Assembly (NCBI RefSeq): GCF_013041805.1
Contig: NZ_JABDRI010000001.1
Location: forward strand, 1 to 62,181
Reading direction: 5' to 3'
Length of the DNA stretch: 62,181 nt
Source: Lutibacter sp.
GTDB lineage: Bacteria > Bacteroidota > Bacteroidia > Flavobacteriales > Flavobacteriaceae
The notes under the pieces are model-generated. The model did no database searches. It saw only the letters and a list, made by a program, of their open reading frames with translations, and had not been told where the DNA came from. Positions 35,119-43,928 of the stretch are shown here, piece after piece. The position numbers and the translations under genes were made by a program. Within the stretch, counting starts at the first letter, position 1; each line of letters opens with the position of its first letter.

Positions 35119-37926
35119 TTAAATAGCTAAAATATAAGCTACAAGACTCTTTTTATGAGCTAAACTCATCTTTTTTCGTAAGCGATAACGTTTAATTTCT
35201 ACGCTTCTAACTGAAATATTTAAAAGTGGCGCAATCTCTTTTGAAGTAAGATTCAATCGTAAATATGCACAAAATCGTAAATCATTTGGTGTTAACTCTG
35301 GATGTAATATTTTTATCTTTTTCAAGAAGTCTTTATCCGCATTATTGATTGCTTCTTCTAAAAACTCCCAATCTTTTTTATTATTTATATTTTTATCAAT
35401 AGCACTTATGGCTTGCTTATTATCTTGAGCTCCTTTTGACGATATTAATTCCTTTTTAATACTATTTAATATTTCATTCTTTTTAATAATACTCATTGTA
35501 GAAATTGTTAACTCTCTATTTTTACTTTCAATTTCTTGATTTAATTGTTCATTTTTAATTTTCATTAATCGTTTTTCCGCTTCTAATTGGTTTAGTTCAA
35601 ATTCACGGTGATTTTTCTCTATTAATAATATTTTTTGCCTTGTGTAATATTTTTTGTAGAAAAAATGAATTAGAATTAATAACAATAAAAATAAGACGAA
35701 ATAAACAAATATCATTACATAAGATACTACCCAAGGTCTAGAAATTTTAAAAGAGTAGGTTGCAATATTTGTTGATAATTTATTATTAATCTTAGCTTTT
35801 ACTTTAAAAGTATAATTTCCATAAGGTAAATTTTCAAACGAAACCTCAGAAAAGGTAGACCAACTTGTCCAATCAGTATATATACCTTCTAGTTTATACT
35901 GGTAATTTACTTCAGTATACCTATCATATTCGGGAACACTAAAAGAAAAAAATAAATTATGCTCTTTAAATTCAAAAGTGCCATCTACTGTTAGCGGAAC
36001 ACTAATTTTACTTTCATTTATAACTCTTTTATCAACCGAATTTATGTTAACCTCGAAGTCTTTATCTCTAAATTTTTCTAAATCTATAATAATATACCCT
36101 CTTAAAGTACCTAATAAGAACTTTTGATCCTCTATATGAGTAATGCTTTCATAGCCAGTAACATTACTTCTTAAAGATGCTGGCAACCATAATTTAGTTA
36201 CTTGTGGAATATTATTTAATTTTCCTTGAGAAAAATAAACTAAATTGTTGTTCGTAAATCCCCATAAAGTTTGGGTTTGATTGTTAGGTATTAACTTACC
36301 AGATATATATTCACCAGCACTAAATAGTTTTTTAGTAAAAACTGAATCTTTCTTAAAAATATCTTCTGAATCATCATACTTGAAAATTCCTTTTTCAGAT
36401 GTGTAATATAAATTGTTATTGTAAGCCGCTAAACTAGACTTTAGTCCTTTTGGCACAGTATTTTCAGTAGCATAGCTATAAATTTTAGTGAGTGTACTAT
36501 CAACTTTAATCTTAAACACTCCTTTATATTCATGACTTACTAATATGGTGTTTTTTGAAACCACTTCAAAATATCTACTTGAAATATCAAACCCTTTAAT
36601 TTTATTTCTAAATTTCCATGTATTATTCTTCTTTTCTAAAACATTTAAGCCATTGTAATTACCTTGCAGTAAAATATTTTTATTGCTTTTAACCTGTTTA
36701 ATATCCCAAGTTCCCATCAAATCAGATATCAATGAGACTTTATCATTTTTCACGATAAATGTTCCTGAATTATGCCCACAAAATAAGGTGTTATCGAATT
36801 CTTTCAATGTCCAAACTTGCCCTTTGGTTCCTTCAATAAACTTAAATTTTTGATTGCTCTCTCTCTTTTTAAAAAATAAACCTTGATTTGTTCCTAAATA
36901 AAGATTTCCATTAAAAATAGCTGAAGCATAAATGGTACCTAATTCTCCATTGATGTCATTATAAACACTAAAAGGTGAGTCCAGATTAATTACACTCACT
37001 CCATTATCTAAACCTAACCACACATTTTTAGTTGAATCTTCAAAAATCGATAAAACGGTGTTGTTGTTTAATCCATTTTTTTGACTTATTTGATAAAGAA
37101 TATTACCATTTTCATCTAAATGAAATAAACCATTTGCTATCGTCCCTAAAACAAAACTCCCATCACTCAATTGCAAACTACTATAAACACTGATAGAGTT
37201 AATCCTAGTATCAGCATCAATTTTCCATCTGTGCAATTCATCATTTTCCAAATAATAAAACCCTTTATCTTGTGTTTGAAATAGAATTCTTCTGTTTACA
37301 TAAAAAATATTAACTAATATACTATTTTGTAAAATAGGGTTGTTTGATATTAAAACCTCTTTCCCATTCTCAATTTTATATACACCATCATTCATTTTTT
37401 GAAAATAGATACTATCCTCTACTTTAAATATTTTAGGTAATTGAGTATCAGACTTTATTATTTGAAATGATTCATCAATAGTGTTAAAAATATAAATTCG
37501 ATTTAGTGATTGAAATAATACCCAAGTATCATATTCAATAATATTCCAAAATTCCTCTTCAACTAATCTATCTTCAATTTTAGCACTTAAAGAAAAGTAG
37601 TCTAAACTCCCAAACTCATTTTTCTCCCAATATCCAAACTCCATATAACTTCCGGTATAAATGCGAGAATTTATAACACTTACAGACCTAATAATTGTAT
37701 TGTTTGGTGATGGGTACAACTTCCATTTTGCACCATTAAAAGCAAGTAAACCACTGTTATTAGCAATGTAAATTTGCTGGTCGAAAGATTGAGATATGGA
37801 CCAATTTTGATTTTCTGCATTATACAGCTTAGGTGAATAATTTTCAATTGGAGGCAATTCTTGGGCTTCAAGAACTGCACAACTCAAAACAATAAAAATG
37901 TTTAAATAGGTTTTAAAAAATGTCAC
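35119..37926 (-). CDS. Membrane-bound propeller sensor with LuxR-type HTH (PUL regulator)
   Basis: 935 residues, GTG start; the codon before it is TAA, so no longer form is possible. Signal peptide 1-21, then a periplasmic two-component-regulator-type beta-propeller (repeats such as NNTVLSIFEDSTKNVWLGLDNG, about 24-650), a Y_Y_Y domain (YQYKLEGIYTDWTSWS) ending near 725, one membrane helix (about 732-757), a coiled coil (about 764-830) and a C-terminal LuxR-type helix-turn-helix (about 877-930: LTPNDLRFCAYLRLNLTSKEIAPLLNISVRSVE, read in parts). No kinase or receiver domain is present, so it signals directly from periplasm to DNA. Immediately upstream of susC on the same strand, it is the likely glucan-responsive activator of the locus. 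Confidence 0.9.
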   Translation of the reverse strand: MTFFKTYLNIFIVLSCAVLEAQELPPIENYSPKLYNAENQNWSISQSFDQQIYIANNSGLLAFNGAKWKLYPSPNNTIIRSVSVINSRIYTGSYMEFGYWEKNEFGSLDYFSLSAKIEDRLVEEEFWNIIEYDTWVLFQSLNRIYIFNTIDESFQIIKSDTQLPKIFKVEDSIYFQKMNDGVYKIENGKEVLISNNPILQNSILVNIFYVNRRILFQTQDKGFYYLENDELHRWKIDADTRINSISVYSSLQLSDGSFVLGTIANGLFHLDENGNILYQISQKNGLNNNTVLSIFEDSTKNVWLGLDNGVSVINLDSPFSVYNDINGELGTIYASAIFNGNLYLGTNQGLFFKKRESNQKFKFIEGTKGQVWTLKEFDNTLFCGHNSGTFIVKNDKVSLISDLMGTWDIKQVKSNKNILLQGNYNGLNVLEKKNNTWKFRNKIKGFDISSRYFEVVSKNTILVSHEYKGVFKIKVDSTLTKIYSYATENTVPKGLKSSLAAYNNNLYYTSEKGIFKYDDSEDIFKKDSVFTKKLFSAGEYISGKLIPNNQTQTLWGFTNNNLVYFSQGKLNNIPQVTKLWLPASLRSNVTGYESITHIEDQKFLLGTLRGYIIIDLEKFRDKDFEVNINSVDKRVINESKISVPLTVDGTFEFKEHNLFFSFSVPEYDRYTEVNYQYKLEGIYTDWTSWSTFSEVSFENLPYGNYTFKVKAKINNKLSTNIATYSFKISRPWVVSYVMIFVYFVLFLLLLILIHFFYKKYYTRQKILLIEKNHREFELNQLEAEKRLMKIKNEQLNQEIESKNRELTISTMSIIKKNEILNSIKKELISSKGAQDNKQAISAIDKNINNKKDWEFLEEAINNADKDFLKKIKILHPELTPNDLRFCAYLRLNLTSKEIAPLLNISVRSVEIKRYRLRKKMSLAHKKSLVAYILAI

Positions 37927-38124
37927 TTATAAACTAAATTTAGGATTTATTAAACTAACAAAATAATAGCAGTTCTATAATGTATTTATTTTAAATACTA
38001 TAAAAATACAGAATAAATTCTAAGGCATGCTTTTTTATGATTGTACACATTTTAATTTATCAATCATTCATCAAACAAATAAAACGTTTTATAAAAAATT
38101 AGTTATTTAAATCTGGTTTTCAAA

Positions 38125-38577
38125 TCAACCTAAAATTTGATTTGTATGTTCTTTTGTTTTAACTTTAGTAATTACCTCTTCAATAATTCCATTTTCGTCA
38201 ATTATAAAAGTAGCTCTATGAATACCATCATATTCACGCCCCATAAACTTTTTTGGACCCCAAACTCCAAAAGCATTAATAACAACTTTGTCTTCATCAG
38301 CAAGTAATGGAAAAGGAAGTTCGTTTTTAGTTATAAAATTTTGTTGCCTTTTTGCTGAATCTGCACTCACTCCTAAAATATCAAAACCTTTATTTAGAAA
38401 ATTCTTATAATTATCTCTTAAGTTACAAGCCTCTGCTGTGCAACCCGGAGTGCTCGCTTTTGGGTAAAAAAATAAAACTAATTTTTTTCCATTATAATCT
38501 GAAAGTTTTATTGTATTTCCTTGTTGATCTAATGCTTCAAAATCTGGTGCTTTATCTCCTGTTTTTAATGTTATCAT
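38125..38577 (-). CDS. bcp: Thiol peroxidase / peroxiredoxin, Bcp type
   Basis: 150 residues from the ATG at 38577. A longer open frame extends to 38736 but would overlap the divergent nth gene and adds an unrelated N-terminus, so the short form is chosen. Peroxidatic Cys46 and Cys51 lie in TPGCTAEAC, as in the atypical 2-Cys BCP group; FYPKASTPGC is the family signature. It reduces hydrogen peroxide and organic peroxides with thioredoxin. A 35-bp divergent promoter separates it from nth. A leftward TATCTTTA at 38599-38606 fits the -7 box with one mismatch. Confidence 0.95.
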   Translation of the reverse strand: MITLKTGDKAPDFEALDQQGNTIKLSDYNGKKLVLFFYPKASTPGCTAEACNLRDNYKNFLNKGFDILGVSADSAKRQQNFITKNELPFPLLADEDKVVINAFGVWGPKKFMGREYDGIHRATFIIDENGIIEEVITKVKTKEHTNQILG

Positions 38578-38612
38578 AATTTGTATTTTAGCTTTTTGTA
38601 AAGATACTAAAA
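38578..38612. promoter_or_regulatory. Divergent bcp/nth promoter
   Basis: Only 35 bp lie between the two start codons. TATTTTAG (38584-38591) facing right and TATCTTTA (38599-38606 read leftward) each match TAnnTTTG with one mismatch, so both genes would have leaders of roughly 15 nt. The -33 elements must lie inside the opposite coding regions. Confidence 0.45.
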
Positions 38613-39248
38613 ATGACAAAACAAGAAAAAGTACAATTTGTAATAAATACACTCGAAAAATTATACCCTGAAGTACCAATACCTTTAGATCATATAGACC
38701 CTTACACCTTATTAATTGCAGTTTTGCTATCTGCACAAAGTACAGATAAAGGTGTGAATAAAATTACACCTCTTTTATTTGCTAAAGCAGATAACCCATA
38801 TGATATGGTAAAACTAACAGTGGATGAAATAAGAGAAATAATTAAACCTGCTGGTCTATCCCCTATGAAGTCAAAAGGTATTTATGGATTATCAAAAATA
38901 CTAATTGAAAAGCACGGAGGAAAAGTACCTAAAAATTTTAAAGACTTAGAAGAATTGCCGTCTGTTGGTCACAAAACAGCAAGTGTTGTAATGAGCCAGG
39001 CTTTTGGAGTACCGGCATTCCCTGTTGATACCCATATACATCGATTAATGTATAGATGGAACTTGACAAATGGAAAAAATGTTGCACAAACTGAGAAAGA
39101 CGCTAAAAGGCTATTCCCCAAAGAATTATGGAATAAACTACATCTTCAAATCATTTTTTATGGTAGAGAATATTCTCCAGCTCGTGGTTGGAACGTGGAA
39201 AAAGATATTATTACTAAAACAATTGGGAGAAAATCTGTTTTAAAATGA
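38613..39248 (+). CDS. nth: Endonuclease III (DNA glycosylase/AP lyase) lacking Fe-S cysteines
   Basis: 211 residues. HhH-GPD fold with LPSVGHKTASVV, containing the catalytic Lys121, and VDTHIHR with Asp139, equivalent to Lys120/Asp138 of E. coli Nth. It excises oxidised pyrimidines. Odd point: the whole protein contains no cysteine, so the C-terminal 4Fe-4S cluster (C-X6-C-X2-C-X5-C in E. coli) is absent. The segment FYGREYSPARGWNVEKDI stands where HGRYTC begins the cluster. It is divergent from bcp and ends at a strong hairpin. Confidence 0.95.
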   Translation: MTKQEKVQFVINTLEKLYPEVPIPLDHIDPYTLLIAVLLSAQSTDKGVNKITPLLFAKADNPYDMVKLTVDEIREIIKPAGLSPMKSKGIYGLSKILIEKHGGKVPKNFKDLEELPSVGHKTASVVMSQAFGVPAFPVDTHIHRLMYRWNLTNGKNVAQTEKDAKRLFPKELWNKLHLQIIFYGREYSPARGWNVEKDIITKTIGRKSVLK

Positions 39249-39278
39249 AAAACCCACTTTTGGTTAAAAGTGGGTTTT
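39249..39278. terminator. Bidirectional terminator, nth / 46-aa ORF
   Basis: A 13-bp perfect stem (39249-39261 with 39266-39278; core CCCACTTTT/AAAAGTGGG) has a GGTT loop and is flanked by A4/T4, so it ends with T residues in either direction. It lies between the convergent nth gene and the small gene at 39288-39428. Confidence 0.85.
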
Positions 39279-39287
39279 AAAAGAACA

Positions 39288-39428
39288 TTAATTCAAATGT
39301 AATTCAATATAGTCGTTTTTGTTGGTTTTAACCACTCTTAATTGCTTGGAGTAGTTGAACAAATATTGAATTATTTCGTTTCTAGGTTGCTCCAAAATTG
39401 GAGACTTTTCTGAGTAAAGTTTCATCAT
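39288..39428 (-). CDS. Small protein of 46 residues next to the sigma factor
   Basis: Below usual length cut-offs. ATG at 39428 (an alternative ATG is the second codon, 39425), TAA at 39288. The protein begins MMKLYSEKSPILEQP and ends NDYIELHLN; it is charged, with no signal peptide or membrane helix. A short amphipathic helix (NEIIQYLFNYSKQL) is likely. It lies 57 bp downstream of the ECF-like sigma factor on the same strand and ends 10 bp before a strong terminator, so it seems to share the sigma-factor transcript. I recall similar 40-50 residue proteins in this position in other flavobacteria, but cannot check. Function unknown. Confidence 0.6.
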   Translation of the reverse strand: MMKLYSEKSPILEQPRNEIIQYLFNYSKQLRVVKTNKNDYIELHLN

Positions 39429-39485
39429 ATATAGTTGTTTTATAATAAATAAACGATGAACTTTTATTTTTATTGCAACCTAACA

Positions 39486-40070
39486 TTAATTGACTAAAAT
39501 AATATGATGTTTTTCAACTAATTTTCTCAAATTTATAAGTGCATAACGCATCCTACCTAATGCTGTATTAATACTTACGTCTGTATTTTCAGCAATCTCT
39601 TTAAAGCTCATGTCTTTATACATGCGCATTATTAATACCTCTTTTTGATCTTCAGGTAATTCTTCAATTAAGCTTTTAACATCTCCTAATATTTGCTCTT
39701 TAATTAATTGGTTTTCAACAGATAACATTTCATCACTTAACACATCAAAAATATCAAAATCATCTGTATTATTAAATTTCGGTATTCGCTTAATACGTCT
39801 AAAATGATCTATAATTAAATTGTGTGCAATACGCATTACCCAAGGTAAAAACTTACCTTCCTCGTTATACTTTCCTCTTTTCAAGGTATTAATCACCTTA
39901 ATAAAAGTATCCTGAAAAATATCTTCTGCTATTTCTCTATCTAATATTTTAGAAAGGATGAAACTAAAAATTCGTTGCTTATGACGAACTATTAAAATCT
40001 CTAAAGATTTTTCATTTCCTTGTATATAATTGCTGACTAATACGCCATCAGTAGTATGTTTACTTTCCAT
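39486..40070 (-). CDS. RNA polymerase sigma factor, ECF-like sigma70 family
   Basis: 194 residues. Region 2 (about 25-95) includes ILDREIAEDIFQDTFIKV and FLPWVMRIAHNLIIDHFRR. Region 4 (about 135-188) includes LPEDQKEVLIMRMYKDMSFKEIAENTDVSINTALGRMRYA, the HTH that contacts the -35 element (quoted in two parts: LPEDQKEVLIMRMYK and DMSFKEIAENTDVS). No anti-sigma gene is adjacent, so it is not a SusC-linked regulator. Divergent from uvrA. The small gene 39288-39428 follows it. The regulon cannot be read from the sequence. Confidence 0.92.
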   Translation of the reverse strand: MESKHTTDGVLVSNYIQGNEKSLEILIVRHKQRIFSFILSKILDREIAEDIFQDTFIKVINTLKRGKYNEEGKFLPWVMRIAHNLIIDHFRRIKRIPKFNNTDDFDIFDVLSDEMLSVENQLIKEQILGDVKSLIEELPEDQKEVLIMRMYKDMSFKEIAENTDVSINTALGRMRYALINLRKLVEKHHIILVN

Positions 40071-40159
40071 AATTGTAAATACATTTAGGGGTTAAATGAG
40101 TTGTATTTCTTAAAATTTATAAAAAGTAAAATTGTTGAATAGGCGCTTTTATTATAATG

Positions 40160-40179
40160 AACATCAAATATGAGATGTT
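40160..40179 (+). terminator. Terminator-like hairpin upstream of uvrA, no gene before it
   Basis: AACATC (40160-40165) pairs with GATGTT (40174-40179) around 8 nt, then T-rich sequence through 40185. There is no plus-strand gene before it; it lies in the 263-bp gap between the divergent sigma-factor and uvrA genes. It may end a short upstream transcript or be chance. Confidence 0.3.
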
Positions 40180-40302
40180 TTTTTTAAAAATCCAACTATT
40201 TTTTAAAAAAATAAGGTAATTATCTCTTTTTTTTATTCAACATAGCAAATTATAAAAAAATAAATGATGAATTAGGATGTCTAAATTATAAAATTTTGTG
40301 AT

Positions 40303-40310
40303 TACATTTG
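40303..40310 (+). promoter_or_regulatory. uvrA -7 promoter box
   Basis: TACATTTG matches TAnnTTTG exactly, 23 bp before the chosen uvrA ATG at 40334. It falls inside the longer open frame that would start at GTG 40298, which argues for the later start. No clear TTG -33 element at the usual distance. Confidence 0.5.
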
Positions 40311-40333
40311 CATTTATTCCCTATTTGGTAAAA

Positions 40334-43117
40334 ATGACAAAAAATATAGCAACACTTAACCCAAAAGAAAATATTATTATTAAGGGGGCTCGACTCCATA
40401 ATTTAAAGAATATAGATGTTGCTATTCCAAGAAACAAATTGGTAATAATTACAGGTCTTTCTGGCTCTGGAAAATCAAGTTTAGCAATTGATACGCTATT
40501 TGCAGAAGGACAACGTAGATATGTAGAAAGCTTGTCGTCATATGCTCGTCAGTTTTTAGGTAGGCTTCATAAGCCTAAAGTTGATTATATTAAGGGAATT
40601 GCTCCTGCTATTGCAATTGAACAAAAAGTAAATTCTGTAAATCCGCGATCAACAGTTGGGACTTCCACAGAAATTTACGATTATTTGAAATTATTATTCT
40701 CTCGAATTGGAACAACCTTTTCTCCTGTTTCTGGAAAAGAAGTTAAAAAGCATACTGTTACTGATGTTCTTAATTACATTAAAACTTTAGAACTGAATAG
40801 CAAGCTTTTATTACTTTCACCTGTTCATATTCTTGAAGAAAGAAGTGTTGTAGATACGTTAAAAATTTTAGCACAACAAGGCTATTCAAGGATTAAATAT
40901 AAAGGTAAAATTATAAGAATTGAAGAAATAACGACAGAAATAGAACACGATTTCTATTTAGTTGTTGACCGAATTATTTTAAAAGATGATGAAGATTTTT
41001 TTAATAGACTGGGAGACGCTATACAAACTGCTTTTTTTGAAGGGAAAGGAAAATGTATACTAGAAGATTTAAAAACAAATAAACAAAGAAGCTTCAATAA
41101 TAAATTTGAATTAGATGCTATTTCGTTTTTAGAACCAAACACTCATTTATTTAGCTTTAATAATCCGTACGGAGCATGCCCAACTTGCGAAGGCTATGGA
41201 AATGTAATTGGAATTGATGAAGATTTGGTAATTCCAAATACATCATTATCCATTTATGAAGATGCTATTTTACCTTGGAAATCAGATTCCTTTTCAGAAT
41301 TTAAAAATGGTCTTATTAATAATGCCTACAAATTTAACATTCCAATTCATAAGCCTTGGTTTGAGCTTTCTTCAGCTCAAAAAGAGTTAATTTGGAATGG
41401 GAATAAATCATTTGAAGGGCTTCATTCTTTTTTCACATATTTAGAAAGCAAAAGTTACAAAATACAATATAGAGTCATGCTTTCACGCTATCGTGGAAAA
41501 ACAAAATGCACAACTTGTAACGGTAAACGACTTCGTGAAGAAGCTAACAATGTTAAAATTAATAACAAAAGTATAAGTGAATTAGTAGATTTACCATTAG
41601 TTGAGTTGGTTGACTTTTTTGATAGTTTAAAATTAAACACGAACCAACAAAATATTGCTAAACGCCTATTAATTGAAATAAAAAATCGGCTACAATTTCT
41701 TACCAATGTAGGTTTAAGCTACCTTACATTAAATAGAACTTCAAATACTTTATCAGGTGGTGAAAGCCAACGAATTAACTTAGCCACTTCTTTAGGAAGT
41801 AGTTTGGTGGGCTCAATGTATATTTTAGATGAACCTAGTATTGGATTACACCCGAAAGATACAGAACGCTTAATAAAAGTGTTAAAAGATTTACGAGACC
41901 TTGGAAATACTGTTATTGTAGTTGAGCACGACGAAGATATTATGAAAGCTGCTGATTTAATTATTGATATTGGCCCAGAAGCAGGAACTTTTGGTGGTGA
42001 AATTGTTGCTGAAGGAACTTATAAAGACATTTTAAAATCAAGTTCGTTAACAGCAAAATACTTAAATAAAAAACTAACAATTGAAATACCACAAAAAAGG
42101 AGGGTTTCAAAAAATAGTATTGAAATAATTGGCGCTAGAGAACATAACTTAAAAAATATAAATGTAACCTTCCCATTAAATAATTTAACTGTTGTTACAG
42201 GAGTATCTGGAAGTGGAAAAAGTACATTAGTTAGTAAAATTTTATATCCTGCAATTCAAAAGAAAATTGGTGGGTATGGAGAAAAAGTTGGTCAATTTAC
42301 TGAGTTAAAAGGAAATATCTCAGCAATTGAACATATAGAATTTATTAACCAAAATCCAATTGGACGTTCAAGCAGATCAAATCCAGTTACTTATATCAAA
42401 GCTTATGATGATATTAGAGCTTTATTTGCTTCAGAAAGATTGTCTAGAATAAGAAATTACCAACCTAAACATTTTTCGTTTAATGTTGAAGGTGGCAGAT
42501 GTGAAGTTTGCAAAGGTGAAGGGGAAGTGACGATAGAAATGCAATTTATGGCAGACGTTCATTTAGAATGTGAAGTTTGCAAAGGTAAACGATTCAAAAA
42601 AGAGGTATTGGAAGTTAAATTTCATGACAAATCTATAAACGACCTATTAAATAGTACTATTGATGATGCAATTGTATTTTTTAAAAAGTATGAAGAAACT
42701 AAAATTGCAAAAAAACTACAACCTTTGCAAGATGTTGGATTAGGGTATGTAACTTTAGGACAGTCTTCTTCAACTCTTTCTGGTGGTGAAGCTCAACGTA
42801 TTAAACTAGCTTCATTTTTAGTAAAAGGCACACGCCAAAGTAAATCACTATTTATTTTTGACGAACCAACAACAGGTTTACATTTTCATGATATAAAAAA
42901 ATTAATAAACTCGTTCAATGCCTTAATAAAAAATGGTCATTCAATAATTGTAATAGAACATAATATTGAATTAATTAAATGTGCCGATTATATTATTGAT
43001 CTTGGAAAAGAAGGTGGAAAAAATGGAGGAAACCTTATTTTTCAAGGTACACCTGAAGATCTCGCTAATTGTACAGCCTCATATACTGCACCTTATTTAG
43101 TAGAAAAATTAAAATAG
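40334..43117 (+). CDS. uvrA: Excinuclease ABC subunit UvrA
   Basis: 927 residues from ATG 40334; a GTG 36 bp upstream would sit in the promoter box. Two ABC ATPase halves: Walker A GLSGSGKS (41-48) and GVSGSGKS in the second half, with signatures LSGGESQRI and LSGGEAQRI, and Walker B ILDEPSIGLHP and IFDEPTTGLHF. The zinc-binding cysteines are present: CPTCEGYG with CTTCNGK in the first half, CEVCKGEG with CEVCKGK in the second. It scans DNA for lesions and loads UvrB for nucleotide excision repair. It stands alone, with a TPR gene convergent 12 bp downstream. Confidence 0.97.
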   Translation: MTKNIATLNPKENIIIKGARLHNLKNIDVAIPRNKLVIITGLSGSGKSSLAIDTLFAEGQRRYVESLSSYARQFLGRLHKPKVDYIKGIAPAIAIEQKVNSVNPRSTVGTSTEIYDYLKLLFSRIGTTFSPVSGKEVKKHTVTDVLNYIKTLELNSKLLLLSPVHILEERSVVDTLKILAQQGYSRIKYKGKIIRIEEITTEIEHDFYLVVDRIILKDDEDFFNRLGDAIQTAFFEGKGKCILEDLKTNKQRSFNNKFELDAISFLEPNTHLFSFNNPYGACPTCEGYGNVIGIDEDLVIPNTSLSIYEDAILPWKSDSFSEFKNGLINNAYKFNIPIHKPWFELSSAQKELIWNGNKSFEGLHSFFTYLESKSYKIQYRVMLSRYRGKTKCTTCNGKRLREEANNVKINNKSISELVDLPLVELVDFFDSLKLNTNQQNIAKRLLIEIKNRLQFLTNVGLSYLTLNRTSNTLSGGESQRINLATSLGSSLVGSMYILDEPSIGLHPKDTERLIKVLKDLRDLGNTVIVVEHDEDIMKAADLIIDIGPEAGTFGGEIVAEGTYKDILKSSSLTAKYLNKKLTIEIPQKRRVSKNSIEIIGAREHNLKNINVTFPLNNLTVVTGVSGSGKSTLVSKILYPAIQKKIGGYGEKVGQFTELKGNISAIEHIEFINQNPIGRSSRSNPVTYIKAYDDIRALFASERLSRIRNYQPKHFSFNVEGGRCEVCKGEGEVTIEMQFMADVHLECEVCKGKRFKKEVLEVKFHDKSINDLLNSTIDDAIVFFKKYEETKIAKKLQPLQDVGLGYVTLGQSSSTLSGGEAQRIKLASFLVKGTRQSKSLFIFDEPTTGLHFHDIKKLINSFNALIKNGHSIIVIEHNIELIKCADYIIDLGKEGGKNGGNLIFQGTPEDLANCTASYTAPYLVEKLK

Positions 43118-43129
43118 TACTGCGTAAAG

Positions 43130-43807
43130 CTATTCTTCAGTAGATAACGTTTCTAACTTACTTTTAGCAAGAACAAAATCTGGAAATATTTTAACAGCTG
43201 CTTCAAAACTTAGCTTTGCCTCTTTATTCTTGTCCAAATTTTGTGCAATAATCCCTTCCAAATAAGCTATGGCAGCTTTTAATTTAACATTTTGATTGTA
43301 GTTCTTATTTACTTGAAAAGTAATTTCTACTGTTCCATTATCTGATAATTGATTCGCTTTTTTAACTGAAGCATGAGCCAAATCATATTTTTTCATTGCC
43401 AATTGCAACCCTGCCAACTTATATGCATGATAATTATTATTAGTAATAGCCAAGAGAGCCTTGTAAGATTCACTAGCTTTTTCCATAGCGCCCATAGACT
43501 CTAGAGAAACCGCTTGCATTTCTAGTAATTCAATATTATTAGGTTTATTTTTTAAAATATCATTGGTTACTAAAAAGCATGAAACATAATTTCTAGCGTT
43601 AAAATATAAATATGCTAAACTATCTTTATAAGTACTTTGTGGTCCTTCTAAACTAATAATGGAAAACATACTACTAGCAGCCACAAGCTTATCTCCATAA
43701 GCCAAAGCTTGCTTTAACTTTTGTTTTTCAAAAGTTAAAGAATTAGATGTTTGAGCAATTGCAGTCGTTGTAAGTATAAACGCACATATATATACTAATT
43801 TTTTCAT
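43130..43807 (-). CDS. Secreted TPR-repeat protein
   Basis: 225 residues with a type I signal peptide ending at TAIAQ. Mostly helical, with TPR-like pairs: SLAYLYFNARNYVSCFLV, LLEMQAVSLESMGAMEKASESYKAL (in parts), YHAYKLAGLQLAMKKYDLAHASV and IAYLEGIIAQNLDKNKEAKLSFEAAVKIFPDF (in parts). Probably periplasmic. No catalytic motif. Upstream lies the tRNA-His gene on the same strand, separated by its own terminator. Function unknown; TPR proteins mostly mediate protein contacts. Confidence 0.8.
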   Translation of the reverse strand: MKKLVYICAFILTTTAIAQTSNSLTFEKQKLKQALAYGDKLVAASSMFSIISLEGPQSTYKDSLAYLYFNARNYVSCFLVTNDILKNKPNNIELLEMQAVSLESMGAMEKASESYKALLAITNNNYHAYKLAGLQLAMKKYDLAHASVKKANQLSDNGTVEITFQVNKNYNQNVKLKAAIAYLEGIIAQNLDKNKEAKLSFEAAVKIFPDFVLAKSKLETLSTEE

Positions 43808-43898
43808 TTGATATAATCTTATATTTACTTGGCTAAAGTATTACAATAATTTAAAAAAACTTTAAAATATTTGATTTAATAACCTTTTATAAACAAAA

Positions 43899-43921
43899 AA
43901 AGATCTGTAAAACAGACCTTT
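43899..43921 (-). terminator. Terminator of tRNA-His
   Basis: Read leftward: AAAGGTCTGT pairs with ACAGATCTTT (43912-43921 and 43899-43908, one G.T pair) around 3 nt, then T7 (43894-43900). It begins 7 bp after the tRNA 3' end. Confidence 0.8.
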
Positions 43922-43928
43922 AATTTTG

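Noticed and set aside
7606-37926. PUL as a recently acquired island
   Set aside because: No integrase, tRNA junction, IS or obvious composition change at its borders.
38079-38092. ATAAAACGTTTTAT palindrome in the regulator upstream region, and AAAACGTTTT at 51734
   Set aside because: Short A/T-rich palindromes of this kind are expected by chance in this composition; no supporting repeat.
38578-38736. N-terminal extension of the peroxiredoxin frame
   Set aside because: It would overlap the divergent nth gene and its start, and Bcp proteins begin at the MITLKTGDKAPDF position.
40298-40333. Earlier GTG start for uvrA
   Set aside because: It precedes and contains the TACATTTG promoter box; UvrA homologues start near the second Met.
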